A stretch of DNA of 64,000 nucleotides, taken from NCBI RefSeq assembly GCF_027531815.1, contig NZ_JAPZSK010000013.1, positions 1 through 64,000 on the forward strand, in the 5' to 3' direction. This document shows, in pieces, positions 42,066 through 50,022 of the stretch. Within the stretch, counting starts at the first letter, position 1. Each line of letters starts with the position of its first letter. Below the pieces are notes generated by a model. The model did not search any database. It was not told the origin of the DNA and saw nothing but the letters and a program-made list of their open reading frames with translations. The stretch comes from Gemmatimonas sp. Its GTDB lineage: Bacteria; Gemmatimonadota; Gemmatimonadetes; Gemmatimonadales; Gemmatimonadaceae. Both the position numbers and the translations under genes were made by a program.

Positions 42066-42088
42066 GAATGTTAGTCGCAAACACATTC
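42066..42088. promoter_or_regulatory. LysR-type operator upstream of the sbtA operon
   Basis: GAATGT-N11-ACATTC is a perfect inverted repeat with the T-N11-A spacing of LysR-family sites (T 42071, A 42083). It lies 86-108 bp upstream of the sbtA ATG, the usual distance. The last gene of the operon encodes a LysR protein, so this is probably its site. Confidence 0.75.
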
Positions 42089-42120
42089 AAAAAGCCTATA
42101 GATAAAACGCGCAAGAAAAA

Positions 42121-42141
42121 AGGCGCCACGACGTGGCGCCT
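42121..42141 (-). terminator. Rho-independent terminator of the His-rich protein gene
   Basis: 9-bp arms (AGGCGCCAC) around a 3-nt loop, with a run of A residues on the plus strand at 42116-42121, so the minus-strand transcript ends in U residues. It separates the small His-rich gene from the sbtA promoter region. Confidence 0.88.
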
Positions 42142-42167
42142 CTCTTCGGTGCAACCGGCCGCTGGGG

Positions 42168-42431
42168 CTAGTGCTTCTCGCCCGCGGGAGCCGCTGCCGG
42201 CGCGTGATCCCCACCGCCGCCATGGTCGGCGGCGGCACTGTGATCGCCGCCCGCGGCATGCTTGGCCTGATCGCGCTCGTAGTACACCTGCTGCGCCATC
42301 GGATCGCGCGGGTGACGGTAGGTGTTCTTGTGGATGGTCCACGCGCCGAAACCGAGCGCCGCCGTGAAGACGCAGGTCACGAGGGCCGCGCCCCACCCCA
42401 ACTTGTTCGGATCGTACTGCTGAGCACTCAT
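42168..42431 (-). CDS. Single-span membrane protein with His-rich tail
   Basis: An 87-residue protein from ATG 42431. A short N-terminus is followed by one transmembrane helix (WGAALVTCVFTAALGFGAW). The tail is rich in His, Asp, Ala and Gly (GGDHSAAADHGGGGDHAPAA, ending GEKH), a composition that suggests weak metal binding. The region between helix and tail (HPRDPMAQQVYYERDQ) may contact a partner. I recognise no family. It has its own terminator and the next upstream gene is dinB. Confidence 0.7.
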   Translation of the reverse strand: MSAQQYDPNKLGWGAALVTCVFTAALGFGAWTIHKNTYRHPRDPMAQQVYYERDQAKHAAGGDHSAAADHGGGGDHAPAAAPAGEKH

Positions 42432-42549
42432 GAAGACACCCTGAGCAGGTTGTGATTGCCATCGGCGACACGCGGCACCAGCGCCTGCCGGCGCACCATC
42501 CACCGGGGAGCTGGTCCGTCGCAACGGGGGGAACCTAGTGGGACCCGGA

Positions 42550-43893
42550 TCATTCTTCCACCCTTGGCCCCGTCTCGTGCGCCGGGTCCACCAGCCGAGC
42601 CGGAAGAATGGCCTCGCTGCCATAACGATCCCGGATGCGATCCAGTGCCCGGGTGAGGGCCCGGTCCCGCTCCGACTCCGTGGGGTCGGGGAAGGGGAGG
42701 CCCTCGCCACCCTCCCCCTTCCCCTCTCCACCGCCACCGCGGGAGACCCCGGGGCTGGCCGATGCCGTCGGCTCGGCGAACAGCCCAAGCTGGGTGGCTG
42801 GGAGGGGGGCGCCCCGGTCGTCGTCGTCGAAGTGCGACAGCGCGATCCCCAGCAGCCGCAGCGGCACGCGGCGCTTGCGGCGCAGCTGACGGAGCAGGGG
42901 GCGGGCGGCCTTGAGCACCGCCCCTTCCGATTCGATGAATCCGCCCAGGGTGCGCTGCGCCGACCGCACCCGGAAATCCGCGTCCTTCACCTTCACCGTG
43001 ACCGTGCGCGCTCGCAGCGCCTGCCGACGCAGGTCGCTGCTCACGCGCACGGCCAGCCGCAGCAACTCCCGCTCCAGCAGGTCGTCGTCATCCAGATCGC
43101 GGGCGAAGGTGTCCTCGCGGCTCACCTGTTTCTGGCGCTCCCGGGGCGACACGATGCTGTCGTCCACACCGCGAACCCGCCGTGCGAGCCACCGCCCCGT
43201 GCGCTCACCCAGCCGGCTCACGAGCGCCTCCTCCGGCCAGCGCTGGGCCTCCCGCACGGTCTCCAGTCCCATGCGGGCCAGCGTCTCTGCCAGCCGCGGT
43301 CCCACCATGGGCAGTTCCGCCAGCTGGAATCGGCCGAGAAACTCGGCTTCCTCGCCGGGGGCCACGCAGTGCACGCCAGTGGCACCGCTCCCCGGCTTCG
43401 GTTTCCCCACCTCCACTGCCATCTTCGCCACGAGGCGCGAGGTGCCGCCGCCAATGGAGACATACAATCCCGTGGCCTCGAAGACCGCCTCGCGGATGCG
43501 CCGCGCCGTGTCGGCGAGGGATTCGTGGCCATAGAGCGCTTCGGTGCCGGCGAGGTCGCAATACCACTCGTCAATGCTGGAGGCCTGCACGACGGGAGCA
43601 AACCGCCCGAGCACCCCCTGGATGGCGCGGCTCCGTTCACTGCAGGCCGCACGCGGCACGGGGACGCACAGGGCGTCGGGGCAAAGCGCCAGCGCTCGCG
43701 CAATGGGCATGGCCGAGCGGACCCCATAGCGGCGGCACTCGTACGAGGCACTGCACACGACCCCGCGTGACCCGGGGCGGCCACCCACGATGAGCAGGGC
43801 GGCGCGTCCGGCCCCCTCCGGATCGACCTGGCGTGCCACCGCCACGAAAAACGCGTCGGCGTCCACGAGCAGAATGCGGCGAGCGGGGGTCAT
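42550..43893 (-). CDS. dinB: DNA polymerase IV, Y family
   Basis: A 447-residue translesion polymerase. The metal-binding start ILLVDADAFFVAV carries the first catalytic Asp residues and the steric-gate Phe. The second catalytic motif reads SSIDEWYCDL, where most DinB proteins have SIDEAYLD; the catalytic Asp-Glu pair is kept. GPRLAETLARMG is the helix-hairpin-helix, and the little-finger domain follows, with VSREDTFARD and TVTVKVKDADFRVR. A Gly-rich linker precedes a C-terminal stretch that should hold the clamp contacts (LGLFAEP). Confidence 0.9.
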   Translation of the reverse strand: MTPARRILLVDADAFFVAVARQVDPEGAGRAALLIVGGRPGSRGVVCSASYECRRYGVRSAMPIARALALCPDALCVPVPRAACSERSRAIQGVLGRFAPVVQASSIDEWYCDLAGTEALYGHESLADTARRIREAVFEATGLYVSIGGGTSRLVAKMAVEVGKPKPGSGATGVHCVAPGEEAEFLGRFQLAELPMVGPRLAETLARMGLETVREAQRWPEEALVSRLGERTGRWLARRVRGVDDSIVSPRERQKQVSREDTFARDLDDDDLLERELLRLAVRVSSDLRRQALRARTVTVKVKDADFRVRSAQRTLGGFIESEGAVLKAARPLLRQLRRKRRVPLRLLGIALSHFDDDDRGAPLPATQLGLFAEPTASASPGVSRGGGGEGKGEGGEGLPFPDPTESERDRALTRALDRIRDRYGSEAILPARLVDPAHETGPRVEE

Positions 43894-43928
43894 GGCGGAA
43901 AGCTACCGCACGCGTGCAACGTGCATGG

Positions 43929-44399
43929 GTGACACCCGCCATCCTTCTCGCCCGGAAATCCGGCGTGCCGCACGACGTGCTCAGCTACGAGCACGATCCG
44001 CGTGCGGCCTCATTCGGCCTCGAGGCCGCCACTCTTCTGGGGCTCGACCCCGCGTCGGTCTTCAAGACGCTGGTGGCCGACGTGGACGGGGTGGGGCTGG
44101 CCTGCGCGGTCGTCCCCGTGAGTGCCACGCTCGATCTCAAGGCGCTTGCCGACACCGTGGGTGGCCGTCGTGCCCGCATGGCCGACCCTCAGGCCGCGGA
44201 ACGTGCCACGGGCTACGTGGTGGGGGGCATCAGCCCGTTGGCGCAGAAGAAACGGCTGCCGCTGGTGCTCGACGACAGTGCGCAACACTTCCCGCGCATT
44301 CACGTGAGTGCCGGGCGCCGTGGACTCGAAATCGCGCTGTCCGCGGACGACCTGCTGGTGTTGACGGGCGGGGCGACGGCGGCCATTGCCCGCCGCTGA
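43929..44399 (+). CDS. ybaK: YbaK/EbsC-type Cys-tRNA(Pro) deacylase
   Basis: A 156-residue editing domain that hydrolyses Cys-tRNA(Pro). Family blocks are ARKSGVPHDVLSYEHDP, GLDPASVFKTLVADVD with the catalytic-site Lys, VVPVSATLDLKAL, and the conserved ATGYVVGGISPLAQKKRLP. The start GTG at 43929 gives the normal length. Upstream in-frame codons are rejected because they reach into the promoter of dinB on the other strand. It is divergent from dinB, 35 bases apart. Confidence 0.92.
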   Translation: MTPAILLARKSGVPHDVLSYEHDPRAASFGLEAATLLGLDPASVFKTLVADVDGVGLACAVVPVSATLDLKALADTVGGRRARMADPQAAERATGYVVGGISPLAQKKRLPLVLDDSAQHFPRIHVSAGRRGLEIALSADDLLVLTGGATAAIARR

Positions 44400-44452
44400 G
44401 CCTCGCACAGTCGGCGACGGGTGAACGGGCGACGGGAGAATCGGCGACGCGG

Positions 44453-45589
44453 CTAGACGGCGCGCGGCCCGCTTGGCGCGCGGTCCAGCTCCCGGTTGGA
44501 GTCGCGTCCGCGTGCCGTCACCGGCCAGCGCGTTTCCACCGCATGGCCGCGCACCCCGATGATCTCGTCGAAGAGGTGCACCACGATGCACACATGGTTG
44601 GGTACGATGCGCACCTGATCGCCCAGGCGCGGGCGCCACGAGGAACGCGAAAGGTCGAGGATCCCATGCTCCTCCGACATGCGCGACACGATCACATCGG
44701 GGTGATCGAGCAGCACGCCGTAGCCGTCCCCCTCGGCGCGCAGCGGTTCACGACCCAGCGCCTTGGTGCCCGCGTCCACCACCGCCTGCCCCTTCACCGA
44801 CACGCTCACCACCGTGGCGAGCACGGTGAGGGCACAGTCTTCCCAGTCGCAGGCGCCGATCTCCGCGGTCGTGCGGTCGTTGTACACGTACGTCCCCGGA
44901 CGCACCTCGTTCACGCCGGGCACCTCGTGCATGCGCCACGCCAGCGGGGTGGATCCCCCGCTGACGGTATGCGGCGGCAATCCGGCCGCCGTGAGCGCCT
45001 CGATGTACGCCGCGAGATCGTGCCCCACCTGCGCCAGCCCCGCGTCCTGATCCTTGACATGCGCCCGCACATGGCCGGGATAGAACTGGAGGCCGGCGAA
45101 GCGCAACGAGGAGGCCCGGTCAATGTGGCGCGCCATGGCCACCGCCTTCTCCGGCGAGGTCACGCCCACCCGATGCATGCCAAGATCGGCTTCCACAAGA
45201 ACGTCGATCGAACGCTGGCCAAGTCGGGCGGCCACGGAGAGCGCGTCGAGGGCCTGCACATCGTCCGCCGCCACCGCCAGCCGAACATGAGACGGTAGCC
45301 GCGCCATGCGCTCGAGGCGCGCCGCCCCCACCGGCGGATACGCCACGAGCAGGTCGCGGCACACCTCCGCCATCACCTCCGCCTCACGCAGCGTCGCGCA
45401 CGCGAGCCCCACGGCCCCCAGGCGTAGCTGCTCGGCGGCGATGCGCGGCGACTTGTGCGTCTTCACATGTGGCCGCAATCGCAGCCCGTGCAGGGTGGCG
45501 TATGCCGCCATGCGGTCCAGATTGTGGGCAACCCGGTCGAGATCCACGACCGGAACCGGTGTCTCGAGTTGCTCGAGATACGTTGCCAA
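44453..45589 (-). CDS. DSD1-family PLP enzyme (D-threonine aldolase/D-serine dehydratase type)
   Basis: A 378-residue fold-type III PLP enzyme. The Schiff-base Lys is in RPHVKTHKSPRIAAEQL. Other blocks are GSTPLAWRM and YVYNDRTTAEIG. Near the C-terminus NHVCIVVHL brings a His and a Cys typical of the metal site of DSD1 enzymes. It should cleave or dehydrate D-hydroxy amino acids such as D-threonine or D-serine. I choose TTG 45589 as start because a strong GGAGGT lies about 6 bases upstream; no in-frame ATG gives a complete N-terminus. It is divergent from ridA, 24 bases apart. Confidence 0.85.
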   Translation of the reverse strand: MATYLEQLETPVPVVDLDRVAHNLDRMAAYATLHGLRLRPHVKTHKSPRIAAEQLRLGAVGLACATLREAEVMAEVCRDLLVAYPPVGAARLERMARLPSHVRLAVAADDVQALDALSVAARLGQRSIDVLVEADLGMHRVGVTSPEKAVAMARHIDRASSLRFAGLQFYPGHVRAHVKDQDAGLAQVGHDLAAYIEALTAAGLPPHTVSGGSTPLAWRMHEVPGVNEVRPGTYVYNDRTTAEIGACDWEDCALTVLATVVSVSVKGQAVVDAGTKALGREPLRAEGDGYGVLLDHPDVIVSRMSEEHGILDLSRSSWRPRLGDQVRIVPNHVCIVVHLFDEIIGVRGHAVETRWPVTARGRDSNRELDRAPSGPRAV

Positions 45590-45613
45590 CGCCCCACCTC
45601 CGCCAACCTGAGA

Positions 45614-46039
45614 ATGTCCGAACCCCAGCACACCCCGGCACCTGCGCGCCAATGGACGCCTGTCGTTCTTCCAGACCTGCCCCCGCCAGCGGGAGCTTAC
45701 TCTCCGGGGGTGCGAACCGCAAATGGCGCGCAGCTGCTCTTCGTCTCCGGACAGACGCCGCGCGATCCGGCCACCGGCGAGATCGTGGGTGCCACGGTGG
45801 AGGAGCAGACGCGCGTGACGTTGGCCAACCTCGAACGCATCCTGCGCACTGGCGGCGCGACGCTGGCCGATGTCGTGAGCGTCACGGTGTATCTCGCGGA
45901 CGAAAACGACTGGGGGACATTCAACGAGGTGTATCGCACCGTGTTCTCGCCGCCATTTCCCACGCGGGCGGTCGTGGGGGCGCAGCTGCGCGGCATCCTC
46001 GTGGAGATTGCCGCCATCGCGGCGGTGCCGGCGGCGTGA
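45614..46039 (+). CDS. RidA family deaminase (YjgF/YER057c/UK114)
   Basis: A 141-residue Rid protein. RidA enzymes hydrolyse the reactive enamines and imines released by PLP-dependent amino-acid dehydratases. Family features are GAYSPGVRTANGAQLLFVSG, TRVTLANLERIL and VTVYLADENDWGTFNEVY, with FPTRAVVGAQLRGILVEI containing the conserved Arg. The trimeric enzyme acts in the cytoplasm. It is transcribed divergently from the DSD1-type gene, which would make exactly such intermediates. The start ATG 45614 is chosen over the longer frame because that would cover the neighbour's promoter. Confidence 0.88.
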   Translation: MSEPQHTPAPARQWTPVVLPDLPPPAGAYSPGVRTANGAQLLFVSGQTPRDPATGEIVGATVEEQTRVTLANLERILRTGGATLADVVSVTVYLADENDWGTFNEVYRTVFSPPFPTRAVVGAQLRGILVEIAAIAAVPAA

Positions 46040-46070
46040 GCCCGCGTATGGCCGGGCCGGTGAGGGCCGC

Positions 46071-46346
46071 ATGATCGCCCTGTTCAGCACCGATCGCGGC
46101 TGGCGCCAGCCCGTCGAGGCCGCGCTGCGTGAACGCGGCCACGAGGTGCGCAGCGCCAGCCGCCCCGCCGAACTCGCCAAGTGTCTTGGCGATGGCCGAG
46201 TGCGACTCGTCGTCGCCGGCCCGCTGTCCGGCGAGGTCGAGACGGCGAAACGCACCGCTGGCTGCTGCCCCGTGATCAGCACGACGCCCGATGACACGAT
46301 GGAGCGCATCGTGCACCGGGCGGAGGCGGTTCTGGGGGGGGATTGA
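46071..46346 (+). CDS. Small hypothetical protein, degenerate receiver-like
   Basis: A 91-residue frame from ATG 46071, 31 bases after ridA. The outline ALFSTDRGWRQPVEAALRER, GHEVRSASRPAEL, RVRLVVAGPLSG recalls a receiver domain in its strand and helix order, but the phosphorylatable Asp is absent. It is probably a pseudo-receiver or an unrelated small protein. Co-directional with ridA. Confidence 0.45.
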   Translation: MIALFSTDRGWRQPVEAALRERGHEVRSASRPAELAKCLGDGRVRLVVAGPLSGEVETAKRTAGCCPVISTTPDDTMERIVHRAEAVLGGD

Positions 46347-46429
46347 GGCGCGCGAGCGCGCGCACAACGTCGGCCGTGGTGTCGTGCGCCGTGGCCACGA
46401 CCATGGGCGTGGAGGGGGCGCCACGCCAA

Positions 46430-46861
46430 CTACCAGTCGGTGCCGCCTTTCAGCCGACGCAGGGCGCGCCGGTCGCGCTTTCCGGGTTTGCTGTCACCGT
46501 GCGAGAACGCCGTGGGCATCTGCCGCAGCTGCTCCGTCACGACCTCGCGCTTGCGACGCCCGTCGGCCGTTTCCTCGTACAAACCGCGCGCAATGTCCGC
46601 CGATCCGCGGCGCTCCGCCACGTCCCGCACCGCGAGCACCCACTCCACCGGCCCCTGCCGCAGGCGTACCACATCGCCGGCCTGCACCTGCTTGGCGCGT
46701 TTGGCCCGGTCGCCGTTCACGTCCACCTTGCCGCCGTCGATGGCGTCGGCAGCGAGCGCCCGCGTCTTGAAGAACCGTGCGGCCCACAGCCACTTGTCGA
46801 GGCGGACCTTGCCCGCCGCCGCTGGCACATTGTCATCCGGCACGTCGTGTGCCCCGCTCAT
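46430..46861 (-). CDS. hslR: S4-domain RNA-binding protein, Hsp15 type
   Basis: A 143-residue protein with an S4 RNA-binding domain: VRLDKWLWAARFFKTRALAA, then GKVDVNGDRAKRAKQVQAGD and VVRLRQGPVEWVL. Hsp15 rescues stalled large ribosomal subunits carrying nascent chain-tRNA. The C-terminal tail is basic (KREVVTEQLRQM, KRDRRALRRLKGG). Its start overlaps the stop of the Asp-repeat gene by four bases (ATGA), so it is the last gene of the long operon. Confidence 0.88.
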   Translation of the reverse strand: MSGAHDVPDDNVPAAAGKVRLDKWLWAARFFKTRALAADAIDGGKVDVNGDRAKRAKQVQAGDVVRLRQGPVEWVLAVRDVAERRGSADIARGLYEETADGRRKREVVTEQLRQMPTAFSHGDSKPGKRDRRALRRLKGGTDW

Positions 46862-47313
46862 GCCTCGTCGTCCTCCCTCGCCCATGCCACCCGGTCGTCA
46901 TCAGCATCGCCATCATCAGCATCGCCATCGTCAGCATCGCCATCGTCAGCGTCACCAGCATCGGCCGCCGCTGGCGCCGCACGCTGCTCCACGGCCTCCA
47001 CTTCGCGAATGCGGGTGGCCGCACCGGCGAACACGGCGCGCACCGGCGGCGACGCGGCGTGGCCCCTGGCGTGCTGTTCGAGCACGGGGATCAGCGCCAC
47101 CAGGGCAGACAACCCGGCGGCGGATTCCTGGTGCGGAGCGATGGCCTCGAGCAGGCCTACCACGGTATCGCACGCCGACGCCATCTGACGGGACGTGGGG
47201 AGGTCAGGCCCCGGGACCTTCGTGCCGCGTTGCAGCACCTCACAGCGGGAGCGCAGCGCCTGCGCGTCGCCGCGAAAGCGATGGATCAGGTACTCGCGTG
47301 CCGTTTCGGCCAT
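46858..47313 (-). CDS. Helical protein with a C-terminal Asp-rich pentapeptide repeat
   Basis: A 151-residue protein. Residues 1-115 are helical and charged (YLIHRFRGDAQALRSRCEVL, ALVALIPVLEQHARGH). The C-terminus repeats DADDG four times (15-bp DNA repeat, 46900-46956), followed by an acidic tail. I recognise no family. It lies between the HDOD gene and the Hsp15 gene, overlapping the latter's start. Confidence 0.6.
   Translation of the reverse strand: MAETAREYLIHRFRGDAQALRSRCEVLQRGTKVPGPDLPTSRQMASACDTVVGLLEAIAPHQESAAGLSALVALIPVLEQHARGHAASPPVRAVFAGAATRIREVEAVEQRAAPAAADAGDADDGDADDGDADDGDADDDRVAWAREDDEA
46900..46956. repeat. 15-bp tandem repeat inside the Asp-rich gene
   Basis: About four copies of a 15-bp unit (catcgccatcgtcag type), coding Asp-Ala-Asp-Asp-Gly on the minus strand. 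Unit length is a multiple of three, so copy number can change without breaking the frame. Confidence 0.75.
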
Positions 47314-47329
47314 GTCTGCTCCGGTGCCA

Positions 47330-48538
47330 TCAGAAAGAATCAGTGCGGGCGATACCCAGTTCGTCGCGCGAGCTCTTCCAGGTTTCGAGCCACGCGTCGG
47401 CCACCACCTGCGGCCGGATACCCAGACGTCGGCAACGCATCACGAGATCATCCCACCAGCCGTATTCCATGGCGTCCACCACGTCGAGCAACTGCCCCAG
47501 TGGCTGCTCGCGCGCGTCCAGCACGTCGCGCAACGCTGGCGGGAGCCCCAGCCGCTGCGCGATGAGGGGGGAGGGGGAAGCCAGGGCGAATTCGAGCGTG
47601 GACAGCAGCCCGGCCACCACACGCGCCCGGGGGTGCGGGGCCGCGTCGAGCGCCGTCCCCACCCGGTCGCAGAGGCGCGCCCGGCGCAGCGCGGCAAGCG
47701 CGAGCTCCGGGTCCTGAGCGGCCTCCCCGATGAGGCGCGCCGTCACGGCGACGAGCCGTTCAATGATGACATCACGGCCGAGCAGCGTAATGGCGTGCGA
47801 CACACTGCGCGGACCACGCACCCCCAGCGCGGCCGACGATATGGCCTTGAGCAGCGACGCCGCCACATGCGGGTCCTCGCGCACGAAGCTGTCGAACGAT
47901 CCATCGGGAGGCCGCCCATCGCTGAACGCGGCCAGTATGGCCATCGCGCGCAGGATGCTGTCCTCGGTCGGGCGGTCGGCCGCCACCGCCGCGCCGCGGG
48001 TCAGCTGGCGTCCGGTGTACATCAGCACCCCGGCGGAGAGCACGCGATGTCGGGTCGCCCGGTCGTCCACGCCGCGCACGAGCGGACGCAGCCCCGCCTC
48101 CAGCAGCGCGCGAACATGGCGTTCCAGCAGCCGCGCCGGCGTGCGGGCCGCATCCAGGACAATGGCGCTGCCGGCGAGCGACGGGGGCAGGGGCTCGCCC
48201 TCGGGAAAGCCCTGCAGCGCGAAGTGAAGTCCGGAGCCGATGAGCCGGTCCATGGCGCGTCGCGTCGTGGCATCGTCGAGCGCTTCCGACGCGACCAGCC
48301 AGACCGCGTCGAGGGAGGCGAAGCGGGTCATCGTGCCGTCGCGCACCAGTGCCGGCGTGACCGGCACCAGCAGGCTGCGCCCCACCATGCGGCTCAGCTG
48401 CGGTATCTGTTCAAGCGTTCGCCGTGCTTCGTCGTCGGGGCTCAACGGCGCGCCGCGCGTCTCAGCGGGATACGCGCTCAGGGCGTAGCCCATCACGCGA
48501 TCCCGGCGATCGCGCAGCGGCGCGAGGGAGATCAGCAT
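47330..48538 (-). CDS. Degenerate EAL-HDOD domain protein
   Basis: A 402-residue protein. The C-terminal HDOD domain is recognisable from FVREDPHVAASLLKAISSAA, VSHAITLLGRDVIIERL and the following helices. The N-terminal 190 residues follow the outline of YuxH-type EAL domains (RDRRDRVMGYALSAYP, LDAVWLVASEAL) but lack the EAL motif and metal ligands, so no c-di-GMP hydrolysis is expected. HDOD proteins act as signalling scaffolds. Start overlaps the CHAD-CYTH stop by a few bases; the gene at 46858 follows 16 bases later. Confidence 0.75.
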   Translation of the reverse strand: MLISLAPLRDRRDRVMGYALSAYPAETRGAPLSPDDEARRTLEQIPQLSRMVGRSLLVPVTPALVRDGTMTRFASLDAVWLVASEALDDATTRRAMDRLIGSGLHFALQGFPEGEPLPPSLAGSAIVLDAARTPARLLERHVRALLEAGLRPLVRGVDDRATRHRVLSAGVLMYTGRQLTRGAAVAADRPTEDSILRAMAILAAFSDGRPPDGSFDSFVREDPHVAASLLKAISSAALGVRGPRSVSHAITLLGRDVIIERLVAVTARLIGEAAQDPELALAALRRARLCDRVGTALDAAPHPRARVVAGLLSTLEFALASPSPLIAQRLGLPPALRDVLDAREQPLGQLLDVVDAMEYGWWDDLVMRCRRLGIRPQVVADAWLETWKSSRDELGIARTDSF

Positions 48539-50022
48539 GGGCCGTTGACTGGGCCGGCCGGCCGCGCGAGCGTCGCGTTGAAGTACGCCGGATCGCCCGT
48601 CACATCGCGATCCAGATATGGCGCCAGCCACGGCGGCAGCGTGACCGCCTCGTTCACATCACCCAGCTCCACCTCGGCCAGCACGAGGTCGCGATCGAGG
48701 AAGACGTCGATCTCCCAGGTGTGTGCGCCGTGGGGCACGACATACCGGTCTTTGAGCACGCGCGCCGAGTGCGTGAGCTCCCACATGGCTCCGAAGAGCT
48801 CGGGCTGGGCAATCTCCTCCACCTCCACGCGTGCTTCGGCCGGCCCCAGCTTCACCGTGCGCCAGCAGCTGACGGTGCCGTCGGGGGCGATCCGTCGGCG
48901 CAGGCGCTCCCGCAGCGCCTGACCGGGGATCCATCCCTGTTCGATCCGCACCGGCGCCACCGCGCGCGCCGCTGGCGGGCAGGCGCGCAGCAGGTACTTG
49001 CGCTCGATCTCCAGGGGCAGCCCGCTGGCCGTCATTGGCGACCCCTCGGCCCGTAAGGCGTTGGCCGCAGCGTCGAGGGTGCGCAGCACATCGTCGAGGC
49101 GCTCGCACCAGTCGTGCTGGAAGAGCTGGAAGTGCGCCAGCACGATGTCCTGTAGGGCGCGCTCCAGCACCGGCAATCCGGCCTTGTGGGCGCGCCGCGC
49201 GAGGAGGTGGGCGTCCCGCAGGGCGCCCAACAGATCCTGCCCACGGGTGGCCAGGTCGAACCAGCCCCCGATGGCCGGGCGGGTCTTCGCGAACGGCGAC
49301 AGGAGCGCGCGCTGCCGCTTCAGTCGAATGCGCACCTCGTGCATGGCGTCCTGCGCGTGCACATCGGTGACCCGTTCGATGTCATGCCGCAGCCGGTTCC
49401 CGGCGCGGACGATGCGGGTGGCCAGGTGGCGGGCAAACGGCATGGGCGCCGAATCGATGCCGACGCGCCGGAGCAGTTCGTAGCGCCCCAGTCGGGCGAA
49501 CAGCCGGTCCTCGATCGGGTCGAAGTGCTCCGCAAAGGCGCGCTCCACCGACTCGAACGAGGGCGACGTACGGCGGGCCAGCCATGTGCGCAGTACCGCG
49601 GCTTCCGCACGGGCAGCGGCCGGCAGTCGCGACTCCTCCGTCTCGAGCCACGCGCGCTGCACATCGGCATCGCGCACCGCATTGGTGACCTGACCGAGCG
49701 CCCGCAGCGATCGGGCGGCCCGTCGATCGATTGCGCCGTCGAGCACGCGGGCGTTCTCGCGCGCTGTTGCCCGCAGGCGCCGGAGCGCCACGCGCGCCTT
49801 GTGCAGCAGTTCGGTGGCATCCACGCCGCCCGCCACGCTCGATGACGACGCGGTGCCCGCCAGCTGCTCGCGCTGCATCGCGCGCCAGGTGGCGCGGGTC
49901 GCCGCCAGCTGGTGCAGCCAATGCAACGCCACCAGTCGCGCGCCCTCCTGCGCTGGCCGACGCAGGCCGTCGATGAGCAGTTGGCGCACGTCGTCCGCCG
50001 ACGGCGTGCGCACGTCAGTCAT
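48532..50022 (-). CDS. CHAD-CYTH fusion protein (polyphosphate/triphosphate-related)
   Basis: A 496-residue protein. Residues 10-320 are a CHAD domain, helical with conserved His and Arg (VDATELLHKARVALRRLRAT, MHEVRIRLKRQRALLSPF), which binds polyphosphate. Residues 335-480 are a CYTH triphosphate tunnel domain: LEIERKYLLRACP, VRIEQGWIP, LRERLRRRIAPD, VELGDV. CYTH enzymes hydrolyse triphosphate or make cAMP. The order here, CHAD before CYTH, reverses the common CYTH-CHAD arrangement. The start ATG 50022 overlaps the CPXCG stop. Confidence 0.88.
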   Translation of the reverse strand: MTDVRTPSADDVRQLLIDGLRRPAQEGARLVALHWLHQLAATRATWRAMQREQLAGTASSSSVAGGVDATELLHKARVALRRLRATARENARVLDGAIDRRAARSLRALGQVTNAVRDADVQRAWLETEESRLPAAARAEAAVLRTWLARRTSPSFESVERAFAEHFDPIEDRLFARLGRYELLRRVGIDSAPMPFARHLATRIVRAGNRLRHDIERVTDVHAQDAMHEVRIRLKRQRALLSPFAKTRPAIGGWFDLATRGQDLLGALRDAHLLARRAHKAGLPVLERALQDIVLAHFQLFQHDWCERLDDVLRTLDAAANALRAEGSPMTASGLPLEIERKYLLRACPPAARAVAPVRIEQGWIPGQALRERLRRRIAPDGTVSCWRTVKLGPAEARVEVEEIAQPELFGAMWELTHSARVLKDRYVVPHGAHTWEIDVFLDRDLVLAEVELGDVNEAVTLPPWLAPYLDRDVTGDPAYFNATLARPAGPVNGPC

